From: Macrosoma leucophasiata
Lineage: Eukaryota > Arthropoda > Insecta > Lepidoptera > Hedylidae
Assembly (NCBI GenBank): GCA_036365455.1
Contig: JAWQUS010000017.1
Span: 7,936,001-8,000,000 of the forward strand
Length of the DNA: 64,000 nucleotides
Direction of reading: 5' to 3'
The notes under the pieces are model-generated. The model did no database searches, was not told the DNA's origin, and saw only the letters and a program-made list of their open reading frames with translations. A program made the translations under genes and the position numbers. Below are positions 43,156 through 55,389 of this stretch, piece by piece (position 1 is the stretch's first letter; each line of letters opens with the position of its first letter).

Positions 43156-43360
43156 TCCTGAGGCCTATATCGTTATGCTTCAGTTTCATAAAATACTAGA
43201 GTCCTTAATATATTACCACCTAACCAGAATACTATAGTACTAACATGTTCGTTTTCTTTAGATTGTGATAGTACTAAGAAGCAATACCGATTTAGCTCCT
43301 AGTCAATATAGTAGTACCAATACCCTCAAGCGCCGTCATTGCAGCTCTATCACCAGTAAA
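43156..43360 (-). mobile_element. Diverged Bm1-like SINE with internal foreign segment
   Basis: ctcctgaggcctat, attaccacctaaccaga and the 5' end tttactggtgatagagctgc (minus strand) are recognisable. The inner acatgttcgttttctttaga also occurs at about 39659 outside any SINE. Confidence 0.55.
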
Positions 43361-43364
43361 AAAG

Positions 43365-44200
43365 GAGTTGAAAATATGATCATAACAAATCATTAGATCA
43401 GCAGCCCAATGTTTTTCATTAACAGCCAAATAAAGTTATTCCTCGAAATAGCAATCTACGCAGTAATTTCAACGTGTTCACATTATCACGTTAATATACC
43501 TGTTTATTCCTTACGCTTATGCTATCACATAAATACCGACTAAATAAAATTCAACTGCCTGTACTACGTGTCTTCGATAACATTTTACCGTGATTTTATT
43601 TAACTGGTAAGTGTAGTGTGATATGAATGTCAATTTTTATTAAATCGTTTTATTGTCAACGCTAATCCAATGGGGATTGGTGGAAACATGTAAGTGCTAT
43701 TTTGCTTAGTTGGAAATGTTTATGCTAGTCCTAAGAAAGACGACATGAGACTTCTTCTCAGAAAGGCTCCTCTTCTCCCAAAGTGCTTACTGTGCTTGTG
43801 GGAAGAACCCGAAAAGAGAAACCTACTAAATGGCTATAGGAAGAACCAAAGACTCATATATTATCTATCTACATTGAACCCCTTGCCGAGAAAGCTGTAT
43901 CCTCCCGCTCCCCTATTTTGGTCGTATGACATCAGCTCTTATCTTAAGTCATAGCAAACTTTCGCATTTATGAATTCACTTGCCATGAGAAGAGGCTACC
44001 TTCTAGAGATTGCCAGTCCAATAGGCCTAAAGGGTTAAGTAGAGTTAGAAGGTTAAGTTTTTTCTGCGGGCCCCTATCGACCTTTGTACCTATATAGTTA
44101 GTTCTACGTTATATAATTATCATTGTGAAATATTGATCAGTCAAAATTTAAGTTACAACCCAAAGTGAGAGATTTAAAGAAGAAATTTAATACGAGTAAC
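43365..44200. other. No recognisable feature
   Basis: AT-rich. A non-ATG frame at 43694-43954 lacks gene signals. Confidence 0.45.
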
Positions 44201-44227
44201 GATCAAAATCACTAGGTTCGACAAAAC

Positions 44228-44430
44228 GCGCATTTATTTTTCGTACCTCGATACCCAGACTCGTGGTAACGCTCACGCATTTATCACAACGTTATCATAA
44301 TGAAATATCATTCCCCGTGAAGTATATACGGCAATAAACTTGTGTTACGGACGTTCTTCTGCAATTATAATTTTCAGCGAGTGATGAACGCTGAGAAATG
44401 GAGCAGCTTTGATAACTTTATGTTAATATT
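44228..44430 (+). repeat. Local direct duplication, copy 1 (partner 44999-45203)
   Basis: gcatttatttttc, tttatcacaacgttatca, ttataattttcagcgagtga and gaacgctgagaaat are shared in order. The MITE at 44798 lies between the copies. Confidence 0.85.
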
Positions 44431-44797
44431 TAGAAATGCCTAATGTTTTTTGTATTCGGTGATGTTTAAATATATCTAGAGCTTCATAAACTCTTGAATA
44501 TTAAATGAGGTACAACACGTGGCTCTCTGTCCACGTAATGTATTATGTGCCGGGGTTAAAAATAGTCACAGCGACATTCTAATTAATTAAATGTAGTAGT
44601 GAATAGATTCATCCAAATCAGCTCTGTTTTGTCTTACATACCCGCATAGAGTTATAACAATCAAAAAAGTTAAGAGTAAAACACCGACTGACTCGTGCAT
44701 GGTCACATATTTATTTTTAAGGATAGCATGGTATTATGTTTAACCGAAAACACTTGAGTCTTAATACACAGTGCCTGATATAAGTATTAAAGTTTTA

Positions 44798-44943
44798 CCC
44801 CCTTATTCATAAACGTAGTTTAGATACGTTTTAGCTATAGAATGCTTTGTCTTTGTCCGTTGCATTGTCAAATGTGCAGGATAGAAAAAAACAAAGGAGA
44901 GATTAGCAACACTTTAGCTAAAATACGTTTATGAATAAGGGGG
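44798..44943. mobile_element. MITE, 146 bp (copy 2 of 1180-1325)
   Basis: Same length and ends as copy 1; most differences are single bases. The flanks tta and ttc do not show a clean duplication. Confidence 0.85.
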
Positions 44944-44998
44944 TTCATATCGATCAAACCTCTCAAACAATAACAAGGTACGATAAAGAGACTTAGGA

Positions 44999-45203
44999 GC
45001 GCATTTATTTTTCACACACCAATACCCAAACCTGTGGTAACGCTCATACATTTATCACAACGTTATCATGATGAAATATCGTTTCCTCGTGAAGTTAATG
45101 CGGTAGTAAACTTGTGCTACGGACTTTCTCGTGCAATTATAATTTTCAGCGAGTGATGAACGCTGAGAAATATAACAACTTTGATAACTTTACGTTAATA
45201 TTT
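44999..45203 (+). repeat. Local direct duplication, copy 2
   Basis: About four in five positions match copy 1 by eye, with long exact blocks around cagcgagtgatgaacgctga. Confidence 0.85.
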
Positions 45204-45372
45204 ATGCTTAACGCTTTTATTGTTTTGCGATATTTAAGTCTGCCTAGCGCTGATGATTAATACTAGGTTAAGCTTATATAAGACAAGTCTCCAGGTTACT
45301 CCACCCGCATAAGGGGAATTTCCCCGATTACGTGATTTTGCAAGCGGTGAAAATTCAGTAGCAGAGCTCCAG

Positions 45373-45603
45373 GGGGGCGGCCTATCGACATTGCTGTCAA
45401 ATTTTCACGTCAATTTTTACTTTACTAAAATAAATTTAATCTAAATAATCTACCATTATCGCTTGTTTATCATCTACGAAAGCAAGAACATCAATGAGAT
45501 TATCACTACTGTACTTTTATAGCAGCTACTAATCGACATGAAAATTTGGCAGCAATGAGTGCGATGACAATTACGACAGCAATTTCGATAGGCGGTCGCA
45601 CCC
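45373..45603. mobile_element. Possible MITE inside a SINE remnant
   Basis: The left ggcggcctatcgacattgct and the complement of the right end (gaccgcctatcgaaattgct) form inverted ends of about 30 bp. SINE-like sequence adjoins it on the right. Confidence 0.55.
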
Positions 45604-45604
45604 G

Positions 45605-45679
45605 GACGTCGGCAGGTACCATCGTTTCACCTAACCTACGCCCTCGAGCTCCTACAATTGGAACTCTACCACCAGTAAA
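45605..45679 (-). mobile_element. Bm1-like SINE 5' fragment
   Basis: tttactggtggtagagttcc (minus strand) and gagggcgtaggttagg are the start of the family; it stops after 75 bp. Confidence 0.65.
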
Positions 45680-46069
45680 TCATTAGGTACTATTGTGTAG
45701 TTGATACAATGACGTATGATCAATGATTTCATCGTAATCGTTATTTAGTGTGTTATTCTGACAGATTTATAGACTCTATTAAAATAATTTCAATCTATAT
45801 TCTTATATTGTGTAGTAAATCATAATTACTGTGGAAAGGTGTAACAGGTTTACTCTCGGTGAACCACGCGATTAGAAATTTGATGCCTTTAACTTAAGGC
45901 ATAGGTTAATTTTTACGTAACATACGATAATTTGCGTTAATACGTTGATTTAATTCAGGCTCAATAATCTTTTAAATAAATAAGTTTTTAATCAAATTGA
46001 TTGTGCCTGACGGACACACGAGTCATTCGTTCAAGGGTGCCGAATATTTTTTTTTAGGGCTCTAAATAT

Positions 46070-46520
46070 CATCATCACTATATCAGCCGAAATACGTCCA
46101 CAGCTATATAATGGCGTCATCTTAAGACCATGCCATAATTGCCACACTTGGCATGTGGGTCGCTATCACGGCAGGGTTTTTTCGTGGGACGCTGGTACCC
46201 ATCACCACTGGGCTTCGCGCGACGCGATGCAGCACCGGGGCATTCCCCTCTGCTGCAGCTTCTGCCCTGCGGCTGTACGGCGGCGTTTGGCACCCCCTTC
46301 TTGGGAGCTGTGATGAAGAGGGTGGGCACCGTGGACTGATGTCACCATGGTGTTGGTAGGCATCCAGGTCCTGCTGCGCTCTCATCCTCTTCTCTGTCAC
46401 CGATGGTTGCAGCGTGCTTCTTCGGCTGCAACAACAAAGGGTGGCGTCCCCACCAAGATGACGACGCCTACAGTTACACGGCACAACCGTTGCCCTGGCC
46501 TGGCTTGCAACACCCATTCA
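46070..46520 (-). mobile_element. LINE 3'-end region (family E), GC-rich
   Basis: On the minus strand it ends agtgtggcaattatggcat, gtggacgtatttcggctgat and tagtgatgatga, the family E finish. The upstream 400 bp are GC-rich with open minus-strand frames (for example SSSQLPRRGCQTPPYSRR). These probably derive from the LINE, since no conserved domain is visible. Confidence 0.6.
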
Positions 46521-46521
46521 G

Positions 46522-46816
46522 ATTTTTTTATTTTTTTTTTTAATGGAAGTGGTAAACAAGCATGCAGTTCACATTATGTTAAGTGATGATTGCAGCCTAT
46601 AGACACTTATAAGACCAAAATCAAAATGCAGATGCGTTACCACTCCTGAGGCCTAAGGTGTTATGCCTCTGTGCCGGAAATTACAGGGCCGAACATTACC
46701 ATCTGACCGGAACACGATAGTGCTGAACACTACCATTTAGCGGCAAGTATGCCTATTAGATAATGCGGTGGTGCCTACGCCTGCGAGCTCCGTCACTGGA
46801 GCTCTACTACCAGTAA
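46522..46816 (-). mobile_element. Bm1-like SINE, full length
   Basis: T-run 46522-46541 on the left, 5' end tttactggtagtagagctcc at the right. It adjoins the family E LINE fragment. Confidence 0.9.
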
Positions 46817-46919
46817 ATTATTCACTACCACCCTATTAGAATGGTTTTATACCTTATTATTATATTATATTTATACCTATTGGAAGAATTTTCCTCTACC
46901 AGTGGACGGTGGAGTTGTC

Positions 46920-47395
46920 ACGTAAAATAATCATTAAATATTTACCGAACACCAGTTAGCTCTACAAAGTCACAAAGGAAACACCCAGTGCTCGAAATCA
47001 CCAGAAATTCTAATTGTCTAAAGTCAATAGGTTCGTATTGAGCTCCGTTAAGCTCAAATGCAGGGTAAATTTCTAGTTTAATAACCTAGATTTTCGTGTA
47101 AATGACATCTTTTGATTTAAACTAGCTAATAAATAATATACTGACGTTTACGATATTTCAGACACTAACAAACATTATAGTTTAACTAAATGTGTAGGCC
47201 AACTTCGTATCACCTTAGCGGTAGCGGTATGACATAATAATATATTTTACAACTTTTTCTCATACCTGCCAAGAAAACCGGCCAAACACAAGTCAATTCA
47301 ATTCGCGTGTGTGCATGTAAAGTGTGTAAACTGCCTACATGGGGAAAAAAGATTCATTTTTTTAAATTTTCTCAACATAACCGAACCTGTAAAAT
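46920..47395. other. No recognisable feature
   Basis: AT-rich spacer. Confidence 0.4.
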
Positions 47396-47397
47396 AT

Positions 47398-47601
47398 TAT
47401 AAAAATAATTAAAGACACACTCACAGCCCCAAAACTATGTATAAACGTTTGTCGTTGGTGCCGTTGTTCACACACGACACAACACAAACACAAAAACCCA
47501 GACCCGAAACAAATATCTGTAGGGCATACAAATATTTGTCTCGCCACGGGGATCGAGCCTTCAAACGGACGTTACACACCGCTGGACTAACTGGCTCGTC
47601 A
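47398..47601 (-). mobile_element. tRNA-derived SINE, family B
   Basis: The minus-strand head gacgagccagttagtccagc and caaatatttgtatgccctac match family B. The box B region is damaged by a deletion (aaggctcgatccccgt). Confidence 0.8.
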
Positions 47602-47628
47602 TAAAGAATCAATATCTTATGAAAGAAA

Positions 47629-47934
47629 CTAGCTGTGCCCGCGACTTCGTCCGCGTGAAAATTTATGATTGTTCAGTATCTACTCGGACGAGGGCGCAGC
47701 TAGTATAAAAGTAGCTCCCTATTACATATGCTATTTGCCAGTGAAAGTCCTGTCGAAATCGGTCCAGTCGTTCCCGAGATAAGCCCCAACAAACAGACTG
47801 ACAGTCTGTCACAAAAATTGTAAAAAAAAATATTTGGTATGTGTACCATGTATACGTACATATGCATTTAGTAAAAAGCGGTTATTTTTATATTACAAAT
47901 AAACACTACAGTTTTATTTATTAATATGTATAGA
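47629..47934 (-). mobile_element. Non-autonomous Helitron with canonical ends
   Basis: The minus-strand 5' end is TCTATACATATTAATAAATA, preceded by A. The 3' end is CTAG (47632-47629), followed by T. This is the A/T insertion preference of Helitrons. Confidence 0.85.
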
Positions 47935-47945
47935 TTAATTCAATA

Positions 47946-48108
47946 AAACCGCACCTAACTCCGATCGTACAGCAAATAAACGCGAGGTTATCCGGTTTTA
48001 CGATAGCATCGCAATATCACCTGCGGTTGCTGATGACCGGTCCCATTTCATTAGTATGTTGCCTACATCCCTGTGTTACCACTGGCATCAGGCTGAGCCA
48101 GAAATTAT
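47946..48108 (+). repeat. Local direct duplication, copy 1 (partner 48551-48720)
   Basis: gtacagcaaataaacgcg, gttatccggttttacgat and atatcacctgcggttgctga are shared. It starts right after the Helitron at 47629-47934. Confidence 0.85.
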
Positions 48109-48550
48109 CGACCTCTTAGTATGTGAACAGAAATGTTTTGTTTCTTTTATTTTGAACTACCTTGTAAAAGCGAAGAGCTTTTTCTTACTTTCCTTAAGAA
48201 AGTAGTAGTTAAGGAAAAATACCTATACTTAAATACGTTATTAGGTACTTTATTACATAAATATGTTTCTTACCTGTTCTGTATTATTACCAGATTAACT
48301 CGCTGAACCAAATTAAATTGTTCTTTAATTAGTTATTTTAAATTAAATACTGCCCTTATTAGTTTCTTTATCGCCATAAGTCCGATTAGGTCAGTTTCAG
48401 TCAGTGTCAGGCCCTGTAATTTCCAATTTTTGTATGATTTCTATGTATTGATTAGCAAATTCAAATTTACATCAGTTTTTAAAGCTTTCTCCTACGCTAA
48501 GCTATTTTTTCTCAAGCATTCCATATTTTCGTTCAAAGGAACAATTTCAC

Positions 48551-48720
48551 CAAACCACACCTAACTCCAATCGTACAGCAAATAAACGCGAAGTTATCCG
48601 GTTTTACGATAACATCGCGATATCACCTGCGGTTGCTGATAACCGGGCCCAATTCATTAGTATGCCGCCTATATCCCCGTGTTACCACTAACATCACCGA
48701 TCTGAGCCAGTAATTATCAA
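48551..48720 (+). repeat. Local direct duplication, copy 2
   Basis: Same orientation, 605 bp from copy 1; roughly 85-90% alike by eye. Confidence 0.85.
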
Positions 48721-48906
48721 GCCGCGTTTGCTGTTTGAATAGAAACGTTTTGTTTTTACCGATTCCAATTCAGCTGAAATTTCCGTGTTTGATAACATTA
48801 CATTCTGTACCTACCTATAATTGTACCAGATGTTTTTAACCGTCTGCTGCAACGTGGCAAATTACCAGAAAAACAATTAGGAATGTGAGTTTCAAAGAGC
48901 TACTTA

Positions 48907-49048
48907 ACTATCATCATCATCATTTAATCCAAAAGAGCTGGACAAGGGCCACCTCCAAAGATTGCCACAACGAACGGATCTTGGGCTGCCCTCATCCAGC
49001 AATTGCCCGCAACCTTCACCAGGTAGTCGGTCTACCTCGTGGGGTACT
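48907..49048 (-). mobile_element. LINE 3'-end fragment with (ATG)n tail
   Basis: catcatcatcat at the left is the tail on the minus strand. agattgccacaacg, catccagcaattgcc and ggtctacctcgtgggg are familiar parts of a widespread lepidopteran LINE end. Confidence 0.65.
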
Positions 49049-49395
49049 TAACCAGGTACTTTAAAAATAAGTTTAGTTTGTCAATTGTATTTTGCACCCA
49101 GCGAATCCATAATTTATAATTAATGGTATACTTTCTTCAACACATAATGTGTTGAACAAAGTACAACAAATATTTCATTTTGTCTTCGCACATTAAGCCT
49201 GAGCTGCACGAGCATATTTTTTAAAGTTTATTATTAGTTTGATTGTTATTTCACATCCTTCTCTTACTTAAAGAATCTCAGAAAAGGACTTGAAATGTTA
49301 CAATAACTTTAACTTTGACAAATATCTTGGTACAACCCAGGCTTAGGGTGAGATTCACGACCTTACTTTGACTTGGTGTCGAAGTTTCAACGCTT

Positions 49396-49672
49396 ATTTT
49401 TTAATGAAACGAATATGGCAAAAGAGCACACAGTTCACATGGATATTAAAAGATGACTGCAGCCCACAATCTACACAAAAACCAGAGGTCAAAATGCAGA
49501 TGTGTTGCCAACCCTAAGACCTTAGCTGTTATGTCTCTGTGATAGTTATTACAGGGACATACATTACCATCTAACCTGAACACGATAGTGCTGAACACTA
49601 CCATTTGGCGGCAGATAGTTTAGGTGTGGTGTCTACGCCCTCGAGTCCCTACACTGGACCTCTAACACCCGT
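49396..49672 (-). mobile_element. Bm1-like SINE, diverged subfamily
   Basis: Shares accagaggtcaaaatgcaga and tgtgatagttattacaggga with the copy at 21178-21413; full length. Confidence 0.85.
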
Positions 49673-49674
49673 AT

Positions 49675-50150
49675 GATCTCTAATTATTTAGATGCTAATT
49701 AGCTTTTTAGCATTTACCTCCTCAATATGAATTCACACTTTTAAAGTACCGAATTATTAAGCACAAGCTGGAAGAGATAAAAGAACTGTTTTCTTTCATC
49801 ATTCTAATTTCTTTCAACGAATACGCCCACGTATGGTCGCTTTGCTCGTTTACGACCTACTATCAAAGTGACGTAATCTCAACACGCGCAGTTATAGTCC
49901 ATAAAACGTTTACGTTCTGGAATGAAAACTGTAAGGCTGTGAAAGATGTGATTTTAAGCGCCTTTTGTTATTCAAACATAACTGCACCTGTTTATTTTAC
50001 ATCAGGTACACTAACAAAATAAGTACTTACAAAATTTATTTAAGCAAAATTACAAAATGTATAATGTCCTCTGCACCCTTCAACATATATTATCGGCAAG
50101 CAACGATAAATATAAGTATTATGGCGTACAAAAACCGGTAATCAGGTTTT
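49675..50150. other. No recognisable feature
   Basis: AT-rich spacer. Confidence 0.4.
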
Positions 50151-50154
50151 TATA

Positions 50155-50397
50155 TTAGGTAATGCGGTGGTGCCTACGTCTGCGAGCTCCGTTACTAGAG
50201 TTCGAAGGGTCGCGGGTTCGATCCCCGCACCGTGACAAATATTTGAATGGCCTACTACAGATATTTCTTCCGGGTCTGGGTGTTTGTGTATGTGTTGTAT
50301 GTGTACAACGGCACCCACGACACAGTTTTATACCTACTGTGGGGCTGTGAGTATAAGCGTATTTTATTTTATTATTTGTCATTATTATGTAGCATGA
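50155..50397. mobile_element. Chimeric SINE: Bm1-like stub fused to SINE family B
   Basis: 50155-50200 is the minus-strand 5' part of a Bm1-like SINE (aatgcggtggtgcctacgtc). From 50201 it continues as plus-strand family B at ttcgaagggtcgcgggttcg, with box B intact and box A missing. Confidence 0.75.
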
Positions 50398-50399
50398 CG

Positions 50400-51965
50400 A
50401 AACGTGACACTTTACGAGTAGTTCCAGTTCCTGAATATCACCAGTAACATGCAAAATTAAACAAACCTATGTTAGGTTACATAAATACCCAAACCTGTTT
50501 TGAACTTCACAATTGTTGGTTAAATTCTTCCACTAAATCTTAACTTAACTTAACACCTCCGCGTAAAATACACTTCAACTATAAAACCACGAGCCCATTA
50601 ACGAGCACCACTATATTCACAGGCAACATTTAAGTACCTACGTCACTTGAATTCGAATTATTTTACAAATGACACATTTTTAGAAATACTCTATGACCCT
50701 TGCTATTTCAATTCCATATCGTATCACATATCATAGCCATCCATTTCAATATTATAACCATTATTTACCTATCATAATGTCATCCAAAATATATTCAACT
50801 TATATTTTTCTAGTTTGAGCCCGTGACGTACAAAAGAACATAATTAAAATTCCCAATAAAGCTGGACTGGTTGACTAAAGGTTTGTTCCTACTATACTAA
50901 GAATCATTGTATTAATAATTATATTTTAAGGAAAGAAAGGAATGAAAGGAAATATAGGTATACTTCCTCTTTTACCTTACTTATAAAGTTATATATAACA
51001 CAGGAAGTTGTGAGGCGAAAATCCGCGAGATGAAATGTATGAAGCTCGCGGAAACCTGCCAAAACAAGAATTAATGTTTCGGATAAAAACCCTGGTTTCT
51101 GAAACACCTGTAGCAAACCGCATGTAACTTACCTGTCTTTTGTAATCACAAAGATTATATTTCTGAAACATTAGGTACTTATAAAAAAAAAGTTATTTTT
51201 TTATAAAAAGTACCTGAAACACAAGCAGAAAAAATCACAACATATTTGCAAACAAAACATGTCTGCTTGCGAACAATAATTTATAGAATTGTGAGCCTCA
51301 TACAATCATCGCTTCGATTTTGGTTCCATTTACGCTACAAACTAACTGCAATCATAACAAACACTCACACTTTCAACATAAACAATACTGCATTTAATTA
51401 ATCGCGACAAGGTCATTTCGTCAAGCCAATAGCCTTACGCGCTGCGGTGTGTCCTATTTATGCCCCGCTCACGGTGTGTCTCTTTACGTGGGACCATTTT
51501 GGCTTCGTTACACTACTTTACATTATTATTCGTATTATGTTTTCACATTTTAAAAGCAGGAACCCATTAACGGGCACCCCTAAGCTGCCACACAATTCTT
51601 AAGTGCATCGCCAACATTGTCCCAACATTTTAACGTCACTTGAATTCGTCTCACTTTCGCCGACAATCAGCGACTAACAGCGCTAACCGAGTTTCACTAA
51701 CGAACTCGACTTAACTGGATAGTAACGATTCAACCTAACTTCTTAATTAGGCCGACCGGCGACTGTAAATGAAGTTTTTGCTAGGCCCGTTGCAATTTTG
51801 TGTAAAGATTTTTCACGAACCAAAGTTGGAACCTTTTAAATCTACTCGTGCTTGAGTAAAATCTGCGAGTAAGAATAAAATTATTTACAGTTTTAGGACT
51901 ACTACGGACTGTAAATTATTTAATTTTAGTTCAAGTGTTTGCCATTGTTACACGTACTTTAATAA
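50400..51965. other. Unrecognised, with a diverged duplication and a foldback-family scrap
   Basis: The segments 50588-50660 and 51555-51650 share cccattaacg, gcacc and cgtcacttgaattcg. gtatgaagctcgcggaaacc at 51037 matches the flank of the foldback at 9107. No gene is supported. Confidence 0.45.
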
Positions 51966-51969
51966 TAAA

Positions 51970-52223
51970 CTAGCTGACTCGGTAAACTTCGTATTGCCTG
52001 AGAATTAAATAATGTGTGAAAGGTTTGATACATACGGACTATATGTATGGGTAAATGAAATAGTGTTTTTTTACTATTCCCCTTCAATTTCTTTATATTT
52101 TCTTACCTTTTAAACATTCTCTAGGCTTCCAGAAATAATTCTAAACTAAAATTAACCAAATCAGTCCAGCCGATCTCAAGTTTTAGCGAGACTAACGAAC
52201 AGCAATTGATTTTTATGTATATA
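51970..52223 (-). mobile_element. Non-autonomous Helitron, second family
   Basis: Reverse-oriented relative of 13273-13509: the minus strand begins near acataaaaatcaattgctg and ends cgagtcagCTAG (51973-51970) followed by T. Confidence 0.7.
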
Positions 52224-52229
52224 ATAAAT

Positions 52230-54100
52230 ATCGACCTGAATCATCCGGCTCGAAGGACCAATATGTAGAACCACTCTTTTGGATCTTACTTTGTTAAACA
52301 TACTGAGGCTTGGTTGAGATGGATGGCTTCACATAATATGCGGATTAAGACAAAGAATTAACTAGTTTACGTAAATGACCTTGTGTTTAAGTTGTAAGGT
52401 AAGGAATTAAAACAAGACCTAGGGTAAGTGATGGTATCATCATTAACATTAACCTCTACCCGATTGGTATCTCTAGGTGCTACAAAGAACTACCCATTAA
52501 ATGTTAAGTGCCCTGCGAGCCTACCTAACCCTTATTACAACACGATAGCAGATTTAAATCTGAATGGTAATGTTGCTCTCATTTCCTTAGACCTTCCATC
52601 GCATAAGTAAATGAAACTAATTCCAGCAATTCCATTTCACTGTGCAATTGGCACTCGCACATAAAATACGTCACCAACACCAAAACCAACCTAAACCAAA
52701 AACGCAATACCTATTAACGAAGTTAATTTAAGCTTTCTTGAATTCGTCATTGATTCGTACGTACAACAAAAGCGTGTGACGTCACAAGCAGGTACAATTT
52801 TGAATGAGCCGTTTGAGATCATTTCATAACATGCAACTTTCGAATGGTGATATCTCAAAAACTATTAATTATAGACTAGTCGTTCCAATGACGATATTTA
52901 CTAACTTTTCTTAAAAAATAACTTATACTTTATTCTTCTGTATAAAGAAAAAAAAACAATTTTATTATTTCACGGCTTACTGCTTAATCATCCTTCTTAT
53001 TTCTTTTCAAAGGCATTCTTATAAAAACCGTTTAAGACATCCTTGTGATAATTGAAGTGAAACTTTAATAAGATATGCTTGAACGAAACAATAAAATGGG
53101 AGTACAAAAAAGCTTGTCCACATTAAAACGAAGGAGAAACGGTAAATTAGTAAATATCCATGAAAAATTCAATTTCCTCAAACCAGTGTTTGTTATTTCT
53201 TTATCAGAAGGGCCAATTACTGAGTTACATTGGACGCGACGCTACCTCCAACGTGGACTCCCTTTTGAATTGATTTGATGAATAATTTTCCAATTGAACA
53301 GACACAATATCCACGGTGTGTCGTTGAAAATAAAGCTTATGTTGTTACCGTCTGAGTTACTGTTGTTATGATGCCAGGTTTTTCCTTATTAGGGATTTAT
53401 AAGATTGCATCCAAAATTAGAGGTATACGTTGAATTTGTTTTTATTAATTGGATAAAACTGATAGTCGGTAATAAACAACAAATAAGTGCACAAATAGGA
53501 TTTTCAGTTATCACTTATATAAACCTTCATAATTTTTAAAACGAACTAGCTAATGTATTGTGTGTATGTGTACATTCAAATCTGTTTAAAAGTTCTGAAT
53601 CTTGAATTGATCGTTCTGATCGTAAATTTTCAATTGATCATAGCTTCTTTTTCTCGTAACCGATTTTGACGAAACAAAGTTTTGACAAAGCTCGTAATTA
53701 TATTTAATCCACCTGTGCAACAAACCGCGTTCAAATCCGTTGACTAGCTTCGAAGTTATAACGTATCAGATAGACAGACAGACAGACAAAAAACCATATA
53801 ATATTTTTTGTTACCTACTCTTCTTTAATCGCCCTGTATCAGTCTTTTTGAAAAATATAAAATGTACAGACACTCTATTTTCACTGTCTTATTATAGGTA
53901 GGTATGTATTGATAACAGGTAAAATGTTTCATACCAAAGAGTATACAAATAATACTAAGAAAATATTCTAAAGGATATCATCTTTTACTGCGTCAAATAT
54001 ACATTTAAAAAATCGGACCACAAATGTCGCTCTTCTAAAGTCAGCGAACAGAAAACTGCTAACTCATGCGCTTTAATTTTTCAAACCGCAAAATTAATAA
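52230..54100. other. No recognisable gene
   Basis: AT-rich. A gatagacagacagacagac patch at 53770 ends a degenerate Helitron-like remnant (from about 53640). Frames at 52428 and 53075 lack support. Confidence 0.45.
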
Positions 54101-54106
54101 AAAAAT

Positions 54107-54265
54107 CCCATGACCCTAAACGAGTGCCACCTATTGAGGTTCTTTTTCAGTGACAAAGCCATTAAAACATCTCGCGGGAAATTAATGGCGAGACCCATTA
54201 AGGTTAAGTGCTATTTGAGCTTATGTGACTTAACAAAAAGTTGAATACTTTGCGTCTCACGAATA
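54107..54265 (+). repeat. Local direct duplication, copy 1 (partner 55390-55535)
   Basis: ggttctttttcagtgacaaa, catctcgcgggaaattaa and cattaaggttaag are shared in order. Confidence 0.8.
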
Positions 54266-54269
54266 TTTT

Positions 54270-55150
54270 TTATTGTTTCAAATAACAGAGTCTAAAATTA
54301 TGTCTATGATCTTTGCGCAAAAAGACTGTTTTTTCCCTTGGGGCTGACTATCCTAACGAAAGTTAGTCTTGGAAAAAATTTTAATATGATGTTACTTTTA
54401 CTCGCCAAGGAGGAAAACGTCGATATTCATCAGTCGATATTTGTATGTTTGTTTATTTGTGGCGCTCTAAACCCGCTCGCGTGGGGATTTCATGATTCTT
54501 TTGTCAATCGATTGGTCTTGACCTCGCGAGACTTGTTGACGAAGAAATCATAAATAAAATGGTGATCAAAATCCACAATGGCGACCACCGCCATATTATG
54601 AAAATGAGAAAAATAAGTACCAATTGTGCCACACTTGATACCCAGTGGGATATCGTTGAATAGGTTCACGTACCATTTTTCTATACACAATAACAGTTTA
54701 GGGTGTACGATAATTTAAAGTTGGTAATCAACTATTCTCGCTTCTATATCCAACAGGTATATGCATAAGCCGTCGGTAAGTGCCTTCCTTGGAAGGGATA
54801 GCATTTGTATTATCTAGCCTATTCCAGACTATGATCTATCTTTCCGCCAAATACCCTTGAATCCGTTTAGGCGTGATTGAGAAACAAACGTCCATCCAAA
54901 CTTTGTATTGTATTACATTAAATGATAGATTATGTACATATTAGCTGTAGTCACTAAAATTGTAACACAAAAAAAACGAAGAACACGACTGGCTTAAAAT
55001 AAGACATGTATTCCAATTGGGATTATCTGGAGAATAATTATTACAAAAGTCGCAATTAACTGCACATGCATTATTGTATTCTTAATTTTATATTTAATTT
55101 CAATTTTAAAACAGTCGGATTTTTTTATATTGTTTTTTCGCATTATGGTG
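54270..55150. other. No recognisable feature
   Basis: AT-rich; a frame at 54338 has no supporting signals. Confidence 0.45.
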
Positions 55151-55258
55151 TGTGCATGCATGTTTTAAATACTGAGTCACAAAACCTGTTCAGTTTGGAC
55201 GCGAAAAGGGAACAGACAGACAGACAGAGTTACTTTCGCATTTATAATATTAGTAGGT
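55150..55258 (-). mobile_element. Helitron remnant, 5' end only
   Basis: acagacagacagagtta and cgcatttataatattagtag form the minus-strand 5' end of the family at 1825-2003. The CTAG end is missing. Confidence 0.55.
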
Positions 55259-55389
55259 AAGTAGGTATGTACGTAATATTCCACCACTACAATACTAAAC
55301 ATTAATACAAATAATTGTATGCAAAGTGATTAATGAGAAAATTCAATTAAATTTTTAAGTTTTCACGACACAAAATTCGTTTTTCTGAA

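Noticed and set aside
46122..46517. Host gene on the minus strand (131 residues, GC-rich)
   Set aside because: Its downstream end merges into a LINE 3' end of a family seen three more times. No domain is visible and overlapping frames are open on both strands, as expected from GC-rich composition.
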